64,000 nucleotides of DNA from Sipunculus nudus (GCA_026874595.1 CM049314.1:32391229-32455228); one strand, 5' to 3'; shown: positions 35,815 to 49,300, counted from the stretch's first letter. The notes: generated by a model from the letters alone, not told the origin. Numbers and translations are program-made.

Positions 35815-36215
35815 ATCTTTTTTAAAAAGTACATAAACGTTTGCATTAACATATGTATTAACTCACACTATTTTTTTATTTTGACTGAATTCAAACATTT
35901 TCTAGAAAAACCATCCGGCTCATGTACTTACTATCTCAAATTCACCTATTTTATACGTTGTTCATTATGATCCTGTATGAGTAAACACAGTCCAAAATTA
36001 CCTGGTTACCACATAAGCACTGCGCGACCAGAGTGGCGCATGCGTAATAACTCTCAAACAAAGAGAAGATTCAGAAAAGAAAAAACACTGGTCTGACGCT
36101 TGAAAATCTTGATTCGTCAGGTGGTTTGCGGGCTTTGCTGATGCTCTGAACCACTGATCGCGCAAGCTCATTCAAACTCGTGTACAGGAGTAAACAAACG
36201 GTTTTAAAAGGAACT
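35815..36215 (+). mobile_element. Family E dispersed repeat, copy 3
   Basis: Matches copies 1 and 2 in order: TTTAAAAAG, CATAAACGTTTGCATTAAC, TTTGACTGAATTCAAAC, GGCGCATGCG at 36035-36044, ACACTGGTCTGACGCTTGA, ACCACTGATCGCGCAAG, and CAGGAGTAAACAAACGGTTTTA at the end. Same orientation as the other two. Confidence 0.65.
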
Positions 36216-38596
36216 TTTGGTAACTTTGGCAAACACCACAATTTTCCGAGGAGGAAATCATGTATTCCAAATATATTATATATGCCTGCATGGTTTCTGA
36301 ATAACTACGTTCTTCTTGTTTTCAGATCTTGCACAAATCAGACCACTGCTTTATACTCGGCTGGGGGTGTAACGAATGACTGTTGTAATGCTCAATATAT
36401 AGAAGAGTCCTCTCACCAAGAATAAAAGAACAAAGGTACATTTTTTTCAACTCTAAAGACTTTCTGTAAGCTTTAAATGATTATCACAATTATGGACTCT
36501 TCTAATGGTCCAACCGCAGCACCGATCTGGTAACCTTATAAAAGGCGTATGAAACTTTACAAAATTGCTTCCCAAAAAATTGTCAAATTTCTCACGTGAC
36601 AAAGTTGCTAAGCAACCTGCTCTTTAAAAAATAAACCAAAGCCTCTTGAATGATGCAAGGGATGTAGAGGATGAAGGAATCTGAGATCAGAGGCAGGAGA
36701 AACCGAGAACGGACGAAAAAGACGGGATTCTTTTATCTTCAACTGTATAAGATTCCTGGAATACACTTTGAAGGTAAAAAATGCTTATATACAGTGACAA
36801 TTAATCTTGAGGCAGGGGATTAAAAAAGTGGCTGCCTTCACGAGGTCGGAGGGCCAACAGTATACGAGCATGATAATATAGCCAATACCAGCATCTCCCT
36901 GACAGCTCCCATCTAATAAATCGACCCATGACACGCAGGCCCCTGTCAAAGTTGTTACAAATTAGGGCGCCGAGCCGGCGGTATACCGTCATATAATTTA
37001 TTTTTAAACTCTACGAAAAAATGCCAAACTTTGATCTGGGCCCCAGCTTAGCATTAGATTACGATTAATATGGTATTTATATAAAGGGAAAGGAAAATAT
37101 GAACAACACAATCGATTTCAGACCCAAGCTGTAATATACGTTGACAGGCTTAAGCTGAAGAGTCTTTTGTTTTCCAGCCGAAGGCTTACATGGTAAATAG
37201 ACTGCAGGCTATTAATGATGTTAATCAGATGATCCTAAGCTGAAAGAAACAAAAAACTAATCTGTCAGATGTCGTTTTAATAACGTTTTTGTATAAATTC
37301 CAAATAATGGTGCTATATACCAGCCCATGGGACCAAAGGCACCAGATAACTATTGCAACAGGACCTTTTCATTACGACCATCTTACAGGTTAAATGAATC
37401 ACCGTCATCAAACTTCCTGGGTCAACCCAATTAAATACCAGAATTTAAGATACATTGATCATTCTGGCATCATTTGCTCATATATAATTAGTATACCGTG
37501 GTTGCCTTGGACTTTATTTTGCGACTTTTTTTCTGTTCATAGTTTTGCGGGAGTTCCTATCTCGCGATATCATCGTTGATCTCACGACGGGTATATACAG
37601 TTATATGAATTAATTAAAGTATCAACTGGACGGAGGCCAAACCGAACATCAAATAATGCTAATTACTGGCAGATAATTTGAAAGATACTATATAATTTAT
37701 AACAGTAATCGTTCATTTAAGAGTAACCTACAGGATTATCATTATTTTTAACATCATTTTGTTGCTTTCGATTATAGAACCTTCGTATTCATGTAGTTTA
37801 TATTTTCGCGCTAATGTCCCTACGCGAATATCGCTAATTTGAAACTTCGCGAACAAAAAGACAACTGTAGCATGTTCATGTATTCAGCTCTCCCTGCCTG
37901 GAGTTAATATTTGAATATTTGCCAAATATTAAGCTTATGTTACATAATAATACTTAAATGACGGTTTAACTGTATATCTGTGTAATTAGACAGACCCATC
38001 TCTTTAATACATATGGGTAAAATGTCTGTGTGTGTTTTTTTTAAATATTTTCTTAAAGGTATAACATATATTACAGTGTTGTTGTGAAAAAAAAACTGAG
38101 TGTCTGGAAAAGCCTTTAGTTTGTTTCTTAAGTTTGCTTTTTAACCGCCAGTTTGGTGACGCTGTTTGAACGCAATTGCGTCACAAGGTGAGGGAGAAGA
38201 AAGGCCGGAATGCCCATAAACGTTGGGACAGCTGTTGTGGCCACGAGTTTACAGTGCAAGCAATAACCGACGCTGTCGTAGATACGTGAATTACTGGTCT
38301 AACTCTCCGATAATCTTGTCTGGCTACATTTACAGGCATTTACACAGGGTTCTTTAAAGAAATCACAACGACCGCTTTTATGCACCATTTCTGGTATCCC
38401 ATAAAACAGGAGTCAGCTGGCTTCTCCATAAACTGCCGGGTCCCTAACAGGAAAGGCGCTGAGTTACGGGGCACTGTCACGTGACATGTACTTTCATGAT
38501 CTGTATGAATCACGACTCCGTTATTGCAATGTTCGTCGGTCTATTTTCCTCTTTTTAAGCCTCCAATAGAAGGGTTTGCGTTAATCCCCGTCCGCA
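36216..38596. other. Unannotated DNA
   Basis: No gene supported. 38150-38590 has higher complexity than the rest. Frames 36801-36992 and 37394-37579 are unassigned. Confidence 0.45.
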
Positions 38597-38803
38597 GGTT
38601 TGTGCGTGTGTTTGTGTGTGTTTGTTCAAACACAACGCGAGCAATTACGAACGAAATCTCATGAACTTTTGGCGTGGATCCAGCACATGGTCCGGATTTA
38701 GAAACAGCATCAAGGAATAGTAAATAACCCTCATCCCCTTATGCACAAATAAACCAGGGAATGTGGGCCCTTTAAGTGAATGTCCACACGACGGAGGCTG
38801 TCG
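38597..38803 (+). mobile_element. Family D element, copy 2 (shortened)
   Basis: TTTGTGCGTGTGTTTGTG, then ACGAACGAAATCTCATGAA, GGATCCAGCACATGGTCCGG and a closing ACGGAGGCTG. About 200 bp, shorter than the other copies. Confidence 0.6.
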
Positions 38804-39822
38804 TATCCTGGCGTAAGGACATTTGGGCGAATTGGGATTCTATAAAGATTTCACCATTTTATCTAAGAGGTACCGACGCGGTTCACACCGAGAGGACGTT
38901 CTAATTCAGAGTCCAACACCTTAAACACCAGCTGATGTCCTACTCCAATATTCATATTTCATTAATGTTTTATATATTCTCCTTCGAACTTTGGTTTTGA
39001 TGATATTATCAATATTATTGAAAATGATAGTCCTCGCAAAAAGGCGACTCTCCCTTTAACCGACGTGCCTATCATGTGGTCTGTGTAATATTATCGGTTT
39101 GTCATCCGTTTCATAGTCCTCAATCATATCATGTACATGTTCAAGTGGTTTATTGTCTTGCTCTGATGCAGCAGAGACTATACCTATTTTTTCCCCTCTA
39201 TATTTCCACTGCTGAAGTGAAAGTTTTCCAAGTCTGCGAGCTAAGAAGCATAACAACAAAGCGTTGGACAAATTAATTGTATTCCAATGAAATGTTATGC
39301 TTATCGTATGGTTTTGCTCAACGTATGTCATTCATGGCACGCTCGGCTGTGCCTCGCGGTAGCATGTTTGGCACACGATTCGTAAAAATTGATGACTTTC
39401 ATAATCTTTCACTGGGCTACATCTGATAAATTTTACAGATTCTTGGTTATAAAACGCTGGTCAAGCGAGGTTGCTGTTTTGGCACCTGTACAGTGTACAC
39501 ATTTAAGCTATAGAACTTTAGTGTGACTTATTGCTGGACCACACAAAATAAAGTTTATAGACTACATGACACAAGTGTGCTACAAAGATTTTTTTTTTTT
39601 ATTTAAGGAATTATAGTCAAGTTAAGTCAATGTTACTTTTTTGCGATTGAACCTTTAGCTGCAAGTGTATAGTCTTTTCGTGTTTTATTTCACTCTAAAT
39701 TTTATCAGTACATAGTTTTATTCTGTTAACTGAGAGCGATGAGGATGTATTATATGATAACGTGTAGTCACCTGACCTGAAGTGATAACATAACATAACT
39801 AGAAATCTGCATCCCAATGGAA
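38804..39822. other. Unannotated DNA
   Basis: Two opposing frames (39056-39331 minus, 39076-39276 plus) show no domain. No gene supported. Confidence 0.45.
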
Positions 39823-40245
39823 GCATGCCTCCGCCATATGGTGGTCCCTATTGTGAGTAACCTTCCGGTGTGTGCATCCACTCAGAACTAAGATTGCATC
39901 TTTAAAAAGATGCAACCCCTGCGAACACACTGGACACACTGCGAGGTGCTCGGTGCTCGAGTGCTCGAGCGTGACCTGAACAGGTGACCTGGCCACACGG
40001 GTCAAGAGGGATTTGCTGTGCATGCACTTATTTCTACCTATTTTCCGAGGTTCAATTGTGCATAAGTGACGGTATATTTGTGAATATCCCTTTGAGTTGC
40101 TCCAGAATCCGCAGAAGAAGCTGGATCAACACCGAAATCAAATCATTCTTTCCTTGGCTCATTTCCGAAACGCCCTGAAAATTCCATGACATTTCGTTCA
40201 TGATTGCGGGAGTTATTTTGCGAACAAACAAACACACAAACACAA
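39823..40245 (-). mobile_element. Family D element, copy 3
   Basis: Begins GCATGCCTCCGCCAT and proceeds in the reverse order of copy 1, ending in AACAAACAAACACACAAACAC. Carries a short local repeat of GTGCTCGAG near 39950-39970. Frames at 39799-40023, 39984-40178 and 40052-40252 are shadows. Confidence 0.65.
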
Positions 40246-43029
40246 TGAACAATTACCTGGATTCTCGAAGGTATGTATTTTGCGAGACATGTTGACCCAG
40301 GTATAAACTGACCCTTGGAATGTTAAGTGTACTCCATATAACAGTCAGCTGGGAGATGACAGGACTTACTTCTGATTAACAGAACATTTTTTGTGATAAA
40401 ATTAAACTTTTTTTCTCTTTCGAATGCAAATTGTATCAGTTTATAGTTATGTACACTCATGCAGTTTTCAAAATAGAGAAATTTGCACAAATGCATAACA
40501 GAACAAAAGAAGATCTAAATATCGAATTGAACTTTAAAAATTATTCAATTCTTGTTACAGCCCATAAAAACCCGAGAAATCACAAACGCAGATAGACTAG
40601 AACAGTGGTTTACCCGCTTGGGGACCTAAGAAAGCTAAGCAATATAAAATGGGCCAATTGTAAATATAAATTCATCAAACCGTATTCGCCTCCCTGTTAG
40701 GGAAGGAGGTAAATCAACGATTAATTTAGTGGTAATCCGTAATTATTTTCTAAGAAAATTGATGTACCTTTTGGTCTTTTCATATTAATATTCGGTATTA
40801 ATGATAGCATCTTAATTACGTTTTGGGCTTTCTATTTAGCACAAGGACATGCATCCCCTCTGGTTCAAGCTGATGTTGGTTTATTTTTTATTTAGATTTT
40901 TTTTTATTTCGACCAAACTCATGTTAATTACAATACCCCTTAAGGTGCATGTTACATACCTTGAGTCACCTGTCAGATTCACTTGCATTTGAATAATTAA
41001 AGAATATATTTTAACTGACAGTAGCACTAAATTGCTGTTATACTATGGCCACTCAATTGTTGTTTTGCTGTTGCCAAGCATTTGAAGTGCCGCTTTTTGG
41101 GGCTAAATGTGCCGGCAACGATGCCAAACGTGTCCTATGGGGGTCATTTTCCATATTTTTTTTTTTCATATTTTATTCCTGAGGAGTCTATTTGCGATAT
41201 TTCGTGAAAGGACTATGACAGTCTGATATTTCAGAAACTATACCAATGTACCGAGCGGCTAAACTCACATGACGCAAACTGGCCGGGGTTGCTCGAACCT
41301 GACCTAACCCTAGAAAGGTCCGACCTTATCCTAATAAAGTTTTGTACAGATATATTTTATCAAGTGCTCTTTCGAAAGAATGTAAAAATATCAGCAAGGT
41401 CCGATTTTTTTCTAGAAAATAACAATAATTATGAATATTATATTCATGTTGTACAGCGGCACCTAATATTTAACGAATACTGATAATTACATCCATGTGT
41501 GTCAATGTAAACTGTTTTTTTTTTAATCCAATAAAACAATAGGGGCAATATTGGTTTTTCCCGCGCGGCCGAGTCGGGCCTTTCTAATGTTTGAGCGTTT
41601 GGTTCACGCAGGAGCCTTAGCTCAGAGTTAACCTTAAACCCTCCCATGACCACGTAAATCCAACCTGCGGGTCACGGGAAAGACAGCAGGGCTGATTGAA
41701 GAGACAAGCACGCCGTGGTTGGAGTGATTTTCAATTTCCTTGCCTACGTTCACAATATTCATTTCAGCAACAGTGTGCTACACGCCTGGGTAGGCAGGAG
41801 AAATTGGTGGGATGTTGCTGGAAAACAATTACGCTCTGTGTTTAGGCGCTCGTGAGGCCAGCCCTGTGGTCTGGTTGGTATGTGAATGCTGCTCAAGTGC
41901 TTGAAAATAAAGCAGTTGTAATCAAAACGGTTGCACAACGGGTCAAGATAAAGCTGTAAAAACTATATGATGTTGTAACCGTGGTGTTTCTGTGTGAGTC
42001 AGCCTTTATGGGTATGTGCGCATATATCCCTGAAAATTGGCATGTCAGTCAGTTTTATTTTTCGTATAAAGTCTGTTGAGAGGAATTCGGGGTAAAATGA
42101 CGTCACACTTTTGAGAAAGCCCTGTTTGATCCACTGTATATAAATATACAGCGATTTACACACATATACGCTTATGCAATGACGGGAAGATGGAAACACA
42201 ACTGGGACAAGAACATTAGGCGACTTTCACGCTTGTATACGTGCACAAGGAAACGCATCTTATTGACTGTTTTATTATAAAGGTCATCAAATATGTCAAA
42301 GCCGTATATTCAGTATCATTTGCTTTTCCCGTTCGTTGTACAATGCCTTTTTGTGTTCATAGTAATGGACAACTAAATTACTTTAATTACTTCCATTTAA
42401 CTTAATTAGTTCAGTTTTAATTATAATTTAAAATATGCATAATGAATGGCATTGATTTAGAATTTTCATTCTAACTAATGGTAATTACGAATTATTGTAT
42501 CTTGTCAAATATTGTCACAGATATTTCTGGTCTTCATTATGTTACGTTTGAAATCTAGAATTTGAAAATTCTGTTTGCATGTATAATTAACCTATATAAA
42601 TCCAATGTCAAATATCAAGGTGTTTTTTTGTGTGCATGCAGGTATCGCTGACTTCTGAAGTTCATATCGAGAGATGGCTTAATATTTCAGAGTTGTGTCA
42701 TCATTTGAAACGTCTATTTTCGTACGGCTTATCACAAACCAACCAGAAATGAACAGACAATGTCATCAAAATTTGGGGTCTGAGCGTCTATGTGAGAAGC
42801 ACTCTGATATTTGCTGCTAGGCAACTACCGATCACATCCTATGATTAAAGTTGTCGTGTCGTCTTAAAGGTCTATGTTTAGTTGCTCTTGATTTTGACCG
42901 GGCCATGGTTCATTGTAGACAACTAACATATCACCAATTCTTGCGTCGAAGCAGGTCCGCAACGCAAATAATCAGTCTAGCACTCAAAAGATGTCTCTCT
43001 AGAAGACTCAAACCAAAAGAAGATAATAT
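40246..43029. other. Unannotated DNA
   Basis: AT-rich, no recognised repeat or gene. Frames 41289-41483, 41444-41653, 41999-42199 and 42851-43036 (61-69 codons) have no domain. Confidence 0.45.
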
Positions 43030-43111
43030 TTATTGATCAAAACAAGAGAAAAATAGTTATTGATTAAAACAAGAGACAAATATTTATTCATCAAAACCAG
43101 AGAAAAAAAGA
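43030..43111. repeat. 27-bp minisatellite, three copies
   Basis: Units start at 43030, 43057 and 43084 and share TTATTGATCAAAAC-AGAGA with a few changes. Confidence 0.85.
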
Positions 43112-43514
43112 TTTATTGGGTACTTTTTGGAAGGCTTGATTCATAATCGTCAGTTTAAGTTATCCCATTAATATTTGAGAAATAATTTCCCTGAGATAGA
43201 TTTCTTTCTATGTATATATTGTTATTATCAGACATAAGTGTACAGCAATGAAACTTGATGGAAGCATGACTGATATTACGTGTTTAAATACTACTGTTAT
43301 ACAATACTTTTCTTAGTAGATATTTAGTGTCTCGAAGGTAAGTCTTCAATATTTCCTGCAAAGTGGATGGGGTGTGGGGGTGGGGTGGTTGGGAGGGATG
43401 CCATGGCCCCACTTATGTTGAACATAACAACGACTACGCGGCATCGGCAATAATAATATAGATGCTTTGAAGGAGGAGACATATAAGATGTTCATATGTA
43501 CAATTCAAATGACA

Positions 43515-43516
<2 letters not shown>
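43112..43516. other. Unannotated DNA
   Basis: Includes a G-rich stretch near 43369-43400. No gene. Confidence 0.5.
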
Positions 43517-43571
<55 letters not shown>

Positions 43572-43588
43572 CATATATATATATATAC
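43517..43588. repeat. (AT)n microsatellite
   Basis: Long AT dinucleotide run with a few ACAT interruptions toward the right end. Confidence 0.95.
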
Positions 43589-43735
43589 AGGAACAAAATA
43601 TTAAAAAAAAAAGACTTTAATTGTTTTTAATAAATATTAATTAAATTTCACCTTGCTTTACAGAACCAGTCTGTAAAATTAAATGCATAAAAATATTACA
43701 AATGATGCATCGAATAAAAAATCCAAATAATTAAC

Positions 43736-43939
43736 ATAAGCGGATCAAGCGGGTGGGTCTAGGGGGTCCGGACCCCTCTTTTCCTGTTGCCGCAACCTTT
43801 TTTAAGGGTTTCAGACCAAATTTTACGGCCTGCCCCCCCCCCCCCCTTTTTTCATAGGGACTTTTTTTTAGAAATTTTATGAATCCTCCTTGGTTGGACC
43901 CCCCCCCCCCCCTTTTCCTGAATCCTGGATCCGCCCCTG
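43736..43939. mobile_element. hAT-like MITE, copy 2
   Basis: Left end AAGCGGATCAAG, right end GGATCCGCCCCTG. Shares GGGGGTCC, GCCGCAACCT and TTTAAGGGTTTCAGACCA with copy 1. Two C14 runs (43833-43846 and 43899-43912) have expanded inside it. Left and right flanks both contain ATTAA, hinting at a decayed 8-bp target duplication. Confidence 0.65.
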
Positions 43940-44853
43940 ATTAATGACACATTTATTCATTTTGGGTCTTTGTATCTTTCAGGATGTGAATGTTCTTTTG
44001 ATATATTATTGTGTCCATCGTGACTGAGAATTTCAGCACGGATTGGGTTATTTACAGCTTCAAATTTACGGAAAGAGCGTGAGTGACATTACTTGGTGTT
44101 ATCATGATATGACATTACATGGCCACGCGACTTTTTTTCAGAAAACGAACAAAACGAAATCTTGATTCCACTATAACCAACGTCTCCCTGAGGTAAAAAT
44201 TAAATGTCGAACCCAGACAGCACGGCCTCTAGTTAGCTGGTACTGTCAGGGTGGTGGAACTAGGTGCCTTGAGGCCGTCGAAGTTACTTGTTGTGTCAGA
44301 ACCTACCATTAAAAATACAATAGATCAACATAAAACAGAGCCACAGTGGAATGGCGACGGCCGCGGGGGACAGGAGACGCACAAGTGGTAGAAAGCGATG
44401 TATAATATATGATGTAACTGTCCTGTAAGACCTATAAACATTAGTTGTAGCTGTCAGGCAGTCTGAGAGCTAGTTTTACTGGTGGTTCTTATTGCCGCGG
44501 GCCTCAGCATGGCATTGATCGGGATGGTATTGCCTGCAAGGCGGTAACGGTCATTTATAAGTCGCCCGCTAAAACAGATGGGACAATGGTTTTATGGAGC
44601 GTGTTTGGGGCCCCGGGCTTGGGGAAGAATGCCATTTAATCAACTGACGGGCCAGCATGGGGACACATTATGACAAGATAGAACCACGCGACATGCTGAT
44701 GTGCGTTCCAAGACATTTCCGGTTCCCTCCCAGTTAACCCAGATTTCCCGCAAAGTTAACTGTTGATATTCGAATCCAAAACTCAGGGCAGGACTGGGTT
44801 GTAAAACAGGTATTGGACTTTTAAGAGAAAGTCGCCCAGAATCAATGTCAAAA
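43940..44853. other. Unannotated DNA
   Basis: 44430-44650 has higher complexity and GC than its surroundings. The minus frame 44640-44912 (90 codons) has no recognised domain. Confidence 0.45.
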
Positions 44854-44971
44854 GGCATCAATAAGTTATTTATACCATCAACCAAAGGGCATCTATACTT
44901 CGTGTACAGCATCAGACAAGGTCATGAATATTTTGTTTATACCATCGGTCAAAGAGCATCAATAATTTGCT
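44854..44971. repeat. 34-bp minisatellite, left part
   Basis: About 3.5 units of the type GGCATCAATATTTCGTTTA, ending in TATACCATCGACCC. The array is interrupted by element A2 and resumes at 46008. Confidence 0.85.
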
Positions 44972-46007
44972 TTTTTAGCCCTCAGCCCTTAGGCTGATGG
45001 GCTATTGTCGTCACCCAAGCTGTCCGTCCGTCCGTCCGTCCGGCGTCCGTTAACTTTTACCTTGTGAGCGGGATATCTTGAAAAGGATTCACCGTCAGAA
45101 TTTTATTTCCTCGGTAAAGATGTATATCGACAAAATCTCGGTCAAGTTCGAAGATGGGTGACCTTGACCTATTTTTTTACATTTTAGAGCTGATTATAGA
45201 AAAACACTTAGATGCTTATTACTCAGGAACCATTTGGTGGATTTTCACAAAACTAACTATGATTATTGGGACTGATAATCTGTACCTGCTACACAAGTTT
45301 GGTGGCGTCACCTACAATTTCTGATTTTTAATGAATTTTTATCGGATTTTTCAACTTTTGGCCTGTGAGCGGGATATCTCTAAAGGGATTCACCATAGGA
45401 ATTTTATTTTTTTCGGTGAAGATGTATATTGACAAAATCACGGTCAAGTTCGAAGATGGGTGACCTTGACCTATTTTTCTACGATTTAGAGCTGATTATA
45501 GAAAAAACATTTAGAAGCTTATTTCTCAGGAACCATTGGGTGGATTTTCACAATACTTACTATGATCATAAGGACTGATGGTCTGTAACTGCTGCACAAG
45601 TTTGGGGGCGCCACCTGCAATTTCTGATTTTTAATGAATTTTTCTTGGATTTTTCAATTTTGGCCTTGTGAGCAGGATATCTCTAAAGGATTCACAATAG
45701 GAATTTTATTTCTTTGGTGAATATGCATATCAACAAAATCTCAGTCAAGTTAAAAGATGGGTGACCTTGACCTGCTTTTCAAGGTCACAAAGCTTATAAT
45801 AGAATAAAACTTAGAAGCTTATTTTCAGGAATCATTGGATGGATTGTTACGAGTCATGGTACATACCTCTCCATTTTAAATTTATAACTGAGACATGTAC
45901 AGATATACATCCATGTGAGAACAGATATTTAGTACTTGTCACTGTTACCACCTCTAAACACTGTTCTTTTGGCTGAGCGCTTTTGTCAGCTTCTGCTGAT
46001 ATTCTAG
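44972..46007 (+). mobile_element. Helentron-like non-autonomous element A2
   Basis: Same family as A1, opposite orientation, about 1.04 kb. The 5-prime hairpin is at 44976-45004. (GTCC)n follows at about 45022-45042. Three ~302-bp units carry TGACCTTGACCT at 45159, 45461 and 45762. The subterminal inverted arm GGCTGAGCGC lies near 45971-45980, the 3-prime hairpin TCAGC-TTCT-GCTGA at 45986-45999, and CTAG at 46004-46007. It splits a 34-bp minisatellite. No open frame for a replicase is present, so it would need an autonomous partner. Confidence 0.75.
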
Positions 46008-46229
46008 TTATACTTTAACCCCAATGGCAGCGATTGTTCGTTTACATCATCGACCCTTCGGCATCAATATTTCGTTTATACCGTCGACCCACCGGTATCA
46101 ATGTTTCGTATAGACAATCGAACCACCGGCATCAATATTTATTTTATACCATCAACCCAACGGTATCAATATTTCGTTTATACCATCGACTGACTGGTAT
46201 CAATATTTCGTTTATATCATCGACCCAAG
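46008..46229. repeat. 34-bp minisatellite, right part
   Basis: About 6.5 units. Units keep GG-ATCAAT-TTTCGTTTATA and a CATCGACCC end. Plus frame 46034-46249 is a translation of the array, not a gene. Confidence 0.9.
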
Positions 46230-49200
46230 TTAAAACAATCTTTCCTTAATACTTTCGGCACATCGGGATCTTCGAAGAATCTCAAAGGCCAAGATCGCTT
46301 TTGCCAAAATCTTAGCAAAAACGGGTTGTTTATGATATACTCTCGCAAAAAATGCTCGGCAAATATAGGGAGAATCTTAATTATTTCTCCATATCATACC
46401 TTAAGGTGACTTTAGTGAAATGCGGTGGCAAAGTGGTTTCCTTAATGTCGCTTATTGTTGACAAGATGCAGTCAGTTCTGGAGACAGATGGATCGAAAAG
46501 GACGAAAGGTGACTCTTATACAACATTGGCTGTTTGCTTTGTCAAATTCTGCACTACGACACAAACATCGCCTACGAGCAGAGCAAACAGTACCCACCGT
46601 AACCATTTGACAACGGCGGCCTATTCAAACTGTGGGTATATGGAATGAGTTGGTATGAATGTAACGCAACTACTGCATTAAAAGTGGAACCAACCCATTA
46701 CGTTTATAACGAAGCACAATTTATACTGTATTAATATCATCCTTCAGCCAGATAAACGTATTCTTCCAGTTACGCAGTGTAGGACCCCCCGAAATACTTG
46801 TCTCAGCTGTTAACGAATGCGAGGCATTTTAAGAAAAGACCTACTTTTTTACATTTAACATGCGTTTGCGTACAAAATATTACCTAATCCCTGAAGTAAA
46901 ATAAAAGTAAAAGTAAAAGCATGTGTATGTAATTTGCCTTTAATCAATTCTTATCAAACATATATGAACGGACTACATGACCCTCTTCACTTCATTAATA
47001 CCGACGTCTCTGGTGTGTTTAGAAGGCGCGGTGCATTGTGGGCGACAAATGTTGAAGCCCACAAAAACCCAAACCAGCAGAATCGTCCTCTCATGAGTCC
47101 GATTCTGCGCAGTGTGCATTAAAATAAGATGGCTATTGTGAAATAAAAAAAAAAAAGGAAACAGAAAGGGAAGTGGGTGATAGACCAAAATTCGTTACAG
47201 GTTGGGCTAATTAAATACATAACCAACACTGAAGTATTCAACATTATAGCTTATAATTAACTTTGTATTATGATACTTGTAGAGCCTATGCTAATGTCAT
47301 TATAACATGCATTTACTAATTTCCGGGATTCCTAACGATTCTCATACCAGCAGGGAAAATTTGCAGTTTCCTTTAACAGAAAATAATTTCATCTAATGCA
47401 AATAGGAGGCGTCTTGATATTCCAATGAAATAAAGGAGCACGACTTTGTTGAAGAAACATGACCTCGCTTTCAGTTTCCTTTAGGGGGAAGGAAGTACAT
47501 TTCCTCGGATGTACACGACTAACATTGTCACTTCAAATTCTTGTAGCTTCAAAAGAAACCAGAGAGAGGCTTCCGCATGTTCCCAAACGACGACATTCTT
47601 ACGACGTCGATCTCGGTTTATTTCAGTGAAAAGCAGCCCTTGATTTCTTATTGCTAATTCCCTGTTGCTTTGAAGTTAAGATATGGTTCACAAGAAACAA
47701 CAGAAGAACGTGAGAGCCCGATTATTTATGCAGGAAAGCGTCTTTGATGTTTACCAAATCCTCAATTACATGTAAATGTGGAGTTGTTTGATTTTATAAA
47801 GCAAACTTAAGAGAGGCATTAAAGATGCTCTCAATCGAGTGTTAAGAGAAAAAAAAAACACTTGCTTTAAACTTGATTCTTGTATTATATATTGCAGCCT
47901 TTAAACTCACTTTCCCTAAAGGTGTATAGGAAAACCACTTCTGGTGACGTATGCTGTCATATTAGTCATAAAATGGCTCTCAGTGGGTTCGAATTAAGAA
48001 AATACGAGGACGTGTGCAGGAAGTCGACTACCTGGAATCACTTAAACTTGAGTTCTCCTTGTGCCTTAACCTGCTAATGCTTCAGCGTTAATTGCGATAA
48101 TTAAAGCAGCCCCAGTAGCCGAAGGCAAGGCTTCAAAGTTTCTTTTAACAACTATTTTGGCTTCACTACTCTTCCATGACGTCACTCGGTCACGTGATTT
48201 ATAACATCAGTCTCATTAAATTTATTTGTAGTTTCGAATTTATTTACTTAAAAATGCTGATAACTGTACATATTTCAATATATTAAGTTAATATATTATA
48301 TGACATGCTTCTAAGCTGGAAAAAGGAATGGTATATATTTATTAAAACAAAATAGATATATTAATTCTCTTGAGAACTCCCTTTTGGTAACTGTTGAGAA
48401 ACATTAATTGTATTGGTATATAGTATATGATGTTACATGTGATAGTTAAAAGTATTACCCACTCGAATTCCAATCTAATGTTTATTTTAAATTGGCTTGT
48501 TTCAAGGGCGTTATAAACTTTTGGGCGGGTAATATGTATTTTGAAAATGTGCGTCTGCACTTAAAAATCTACCACCGCCCCCTAATTTCCCGGCAGACTT
48601 TGTTTCCATTTCATAATGTACTCTCACTTTCGCTTGGGTCCCAATACAAACCGTGGGGCCAAACCCACCAAACGTCAATCACCTTGAATCCACTCGGGAA
48701 CACTGGGACACGAAAAGTCCATTTACTAAGTGCGCAAACGCCTATAACAAAACACTGCTGGAATGCGTCATTTCTTTTGAGAAACTACTTTCACTGAGAG
48801 GCAGTGTATATATTGGAGAGGCCTTGTGGATAACATACAATGGGGTTATTTGTTTAACGGCTGAAAGCTTTATGATTTATTTGCCCGTCCTTTCGAATTA
48901 GAACTTCAGCTTTTGTCATCGGCCGTGATTTGAGAAAAAAAAAAAACGTGCAGTGCATTTTTCTCCATTTATTTTACCTTTTTTCACAACTGTATATAAA
49001 CCTGTATTTTAAATAGTAGGAACTAAATATTAGTGCAAGTTGTTCCTGCCATTTGACCCATTCTTGACCCATTGTGCAGCTAATACCATTATTGTTCCTT
49101 TTTCATGACTTTTCTCAGTTGGGCCAGGGATATTGAATTTGGAGTTTCTTTGCGGGTGGTCAGCTTATCTAGTGTAATACAGAACAATCCTTCCTATTTG

Positions 49201-49300
49201 GACGAATGTTTGAGGTTGTAGCTTGAGGTTTAAGGAACCCTTATAGGCAATGTGTTGTCAGGAAAAGAGACAAAACCCCTTGGAATTGTATATAAACTAA
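46230..49300. other. Unannotated DNA
   Basis: About 3 kb. Frames 46352-46648 (plus, 98 codons), 48492-48797 (plus, 101) and several smaller ones have no recognised domain or splice context. A CACGTGA/TCACGTGA-type site lies near 48190. No gene supported. Confidence 0.45.

Noticed and set aside
46034-46249. 71-codon frame with internal peptide repeats
   Set aside because: It is a translation of the 34-bp minisatellite. 34 is not a multiple of three, so the similarity between peptide repeats comes from DNA repetition.
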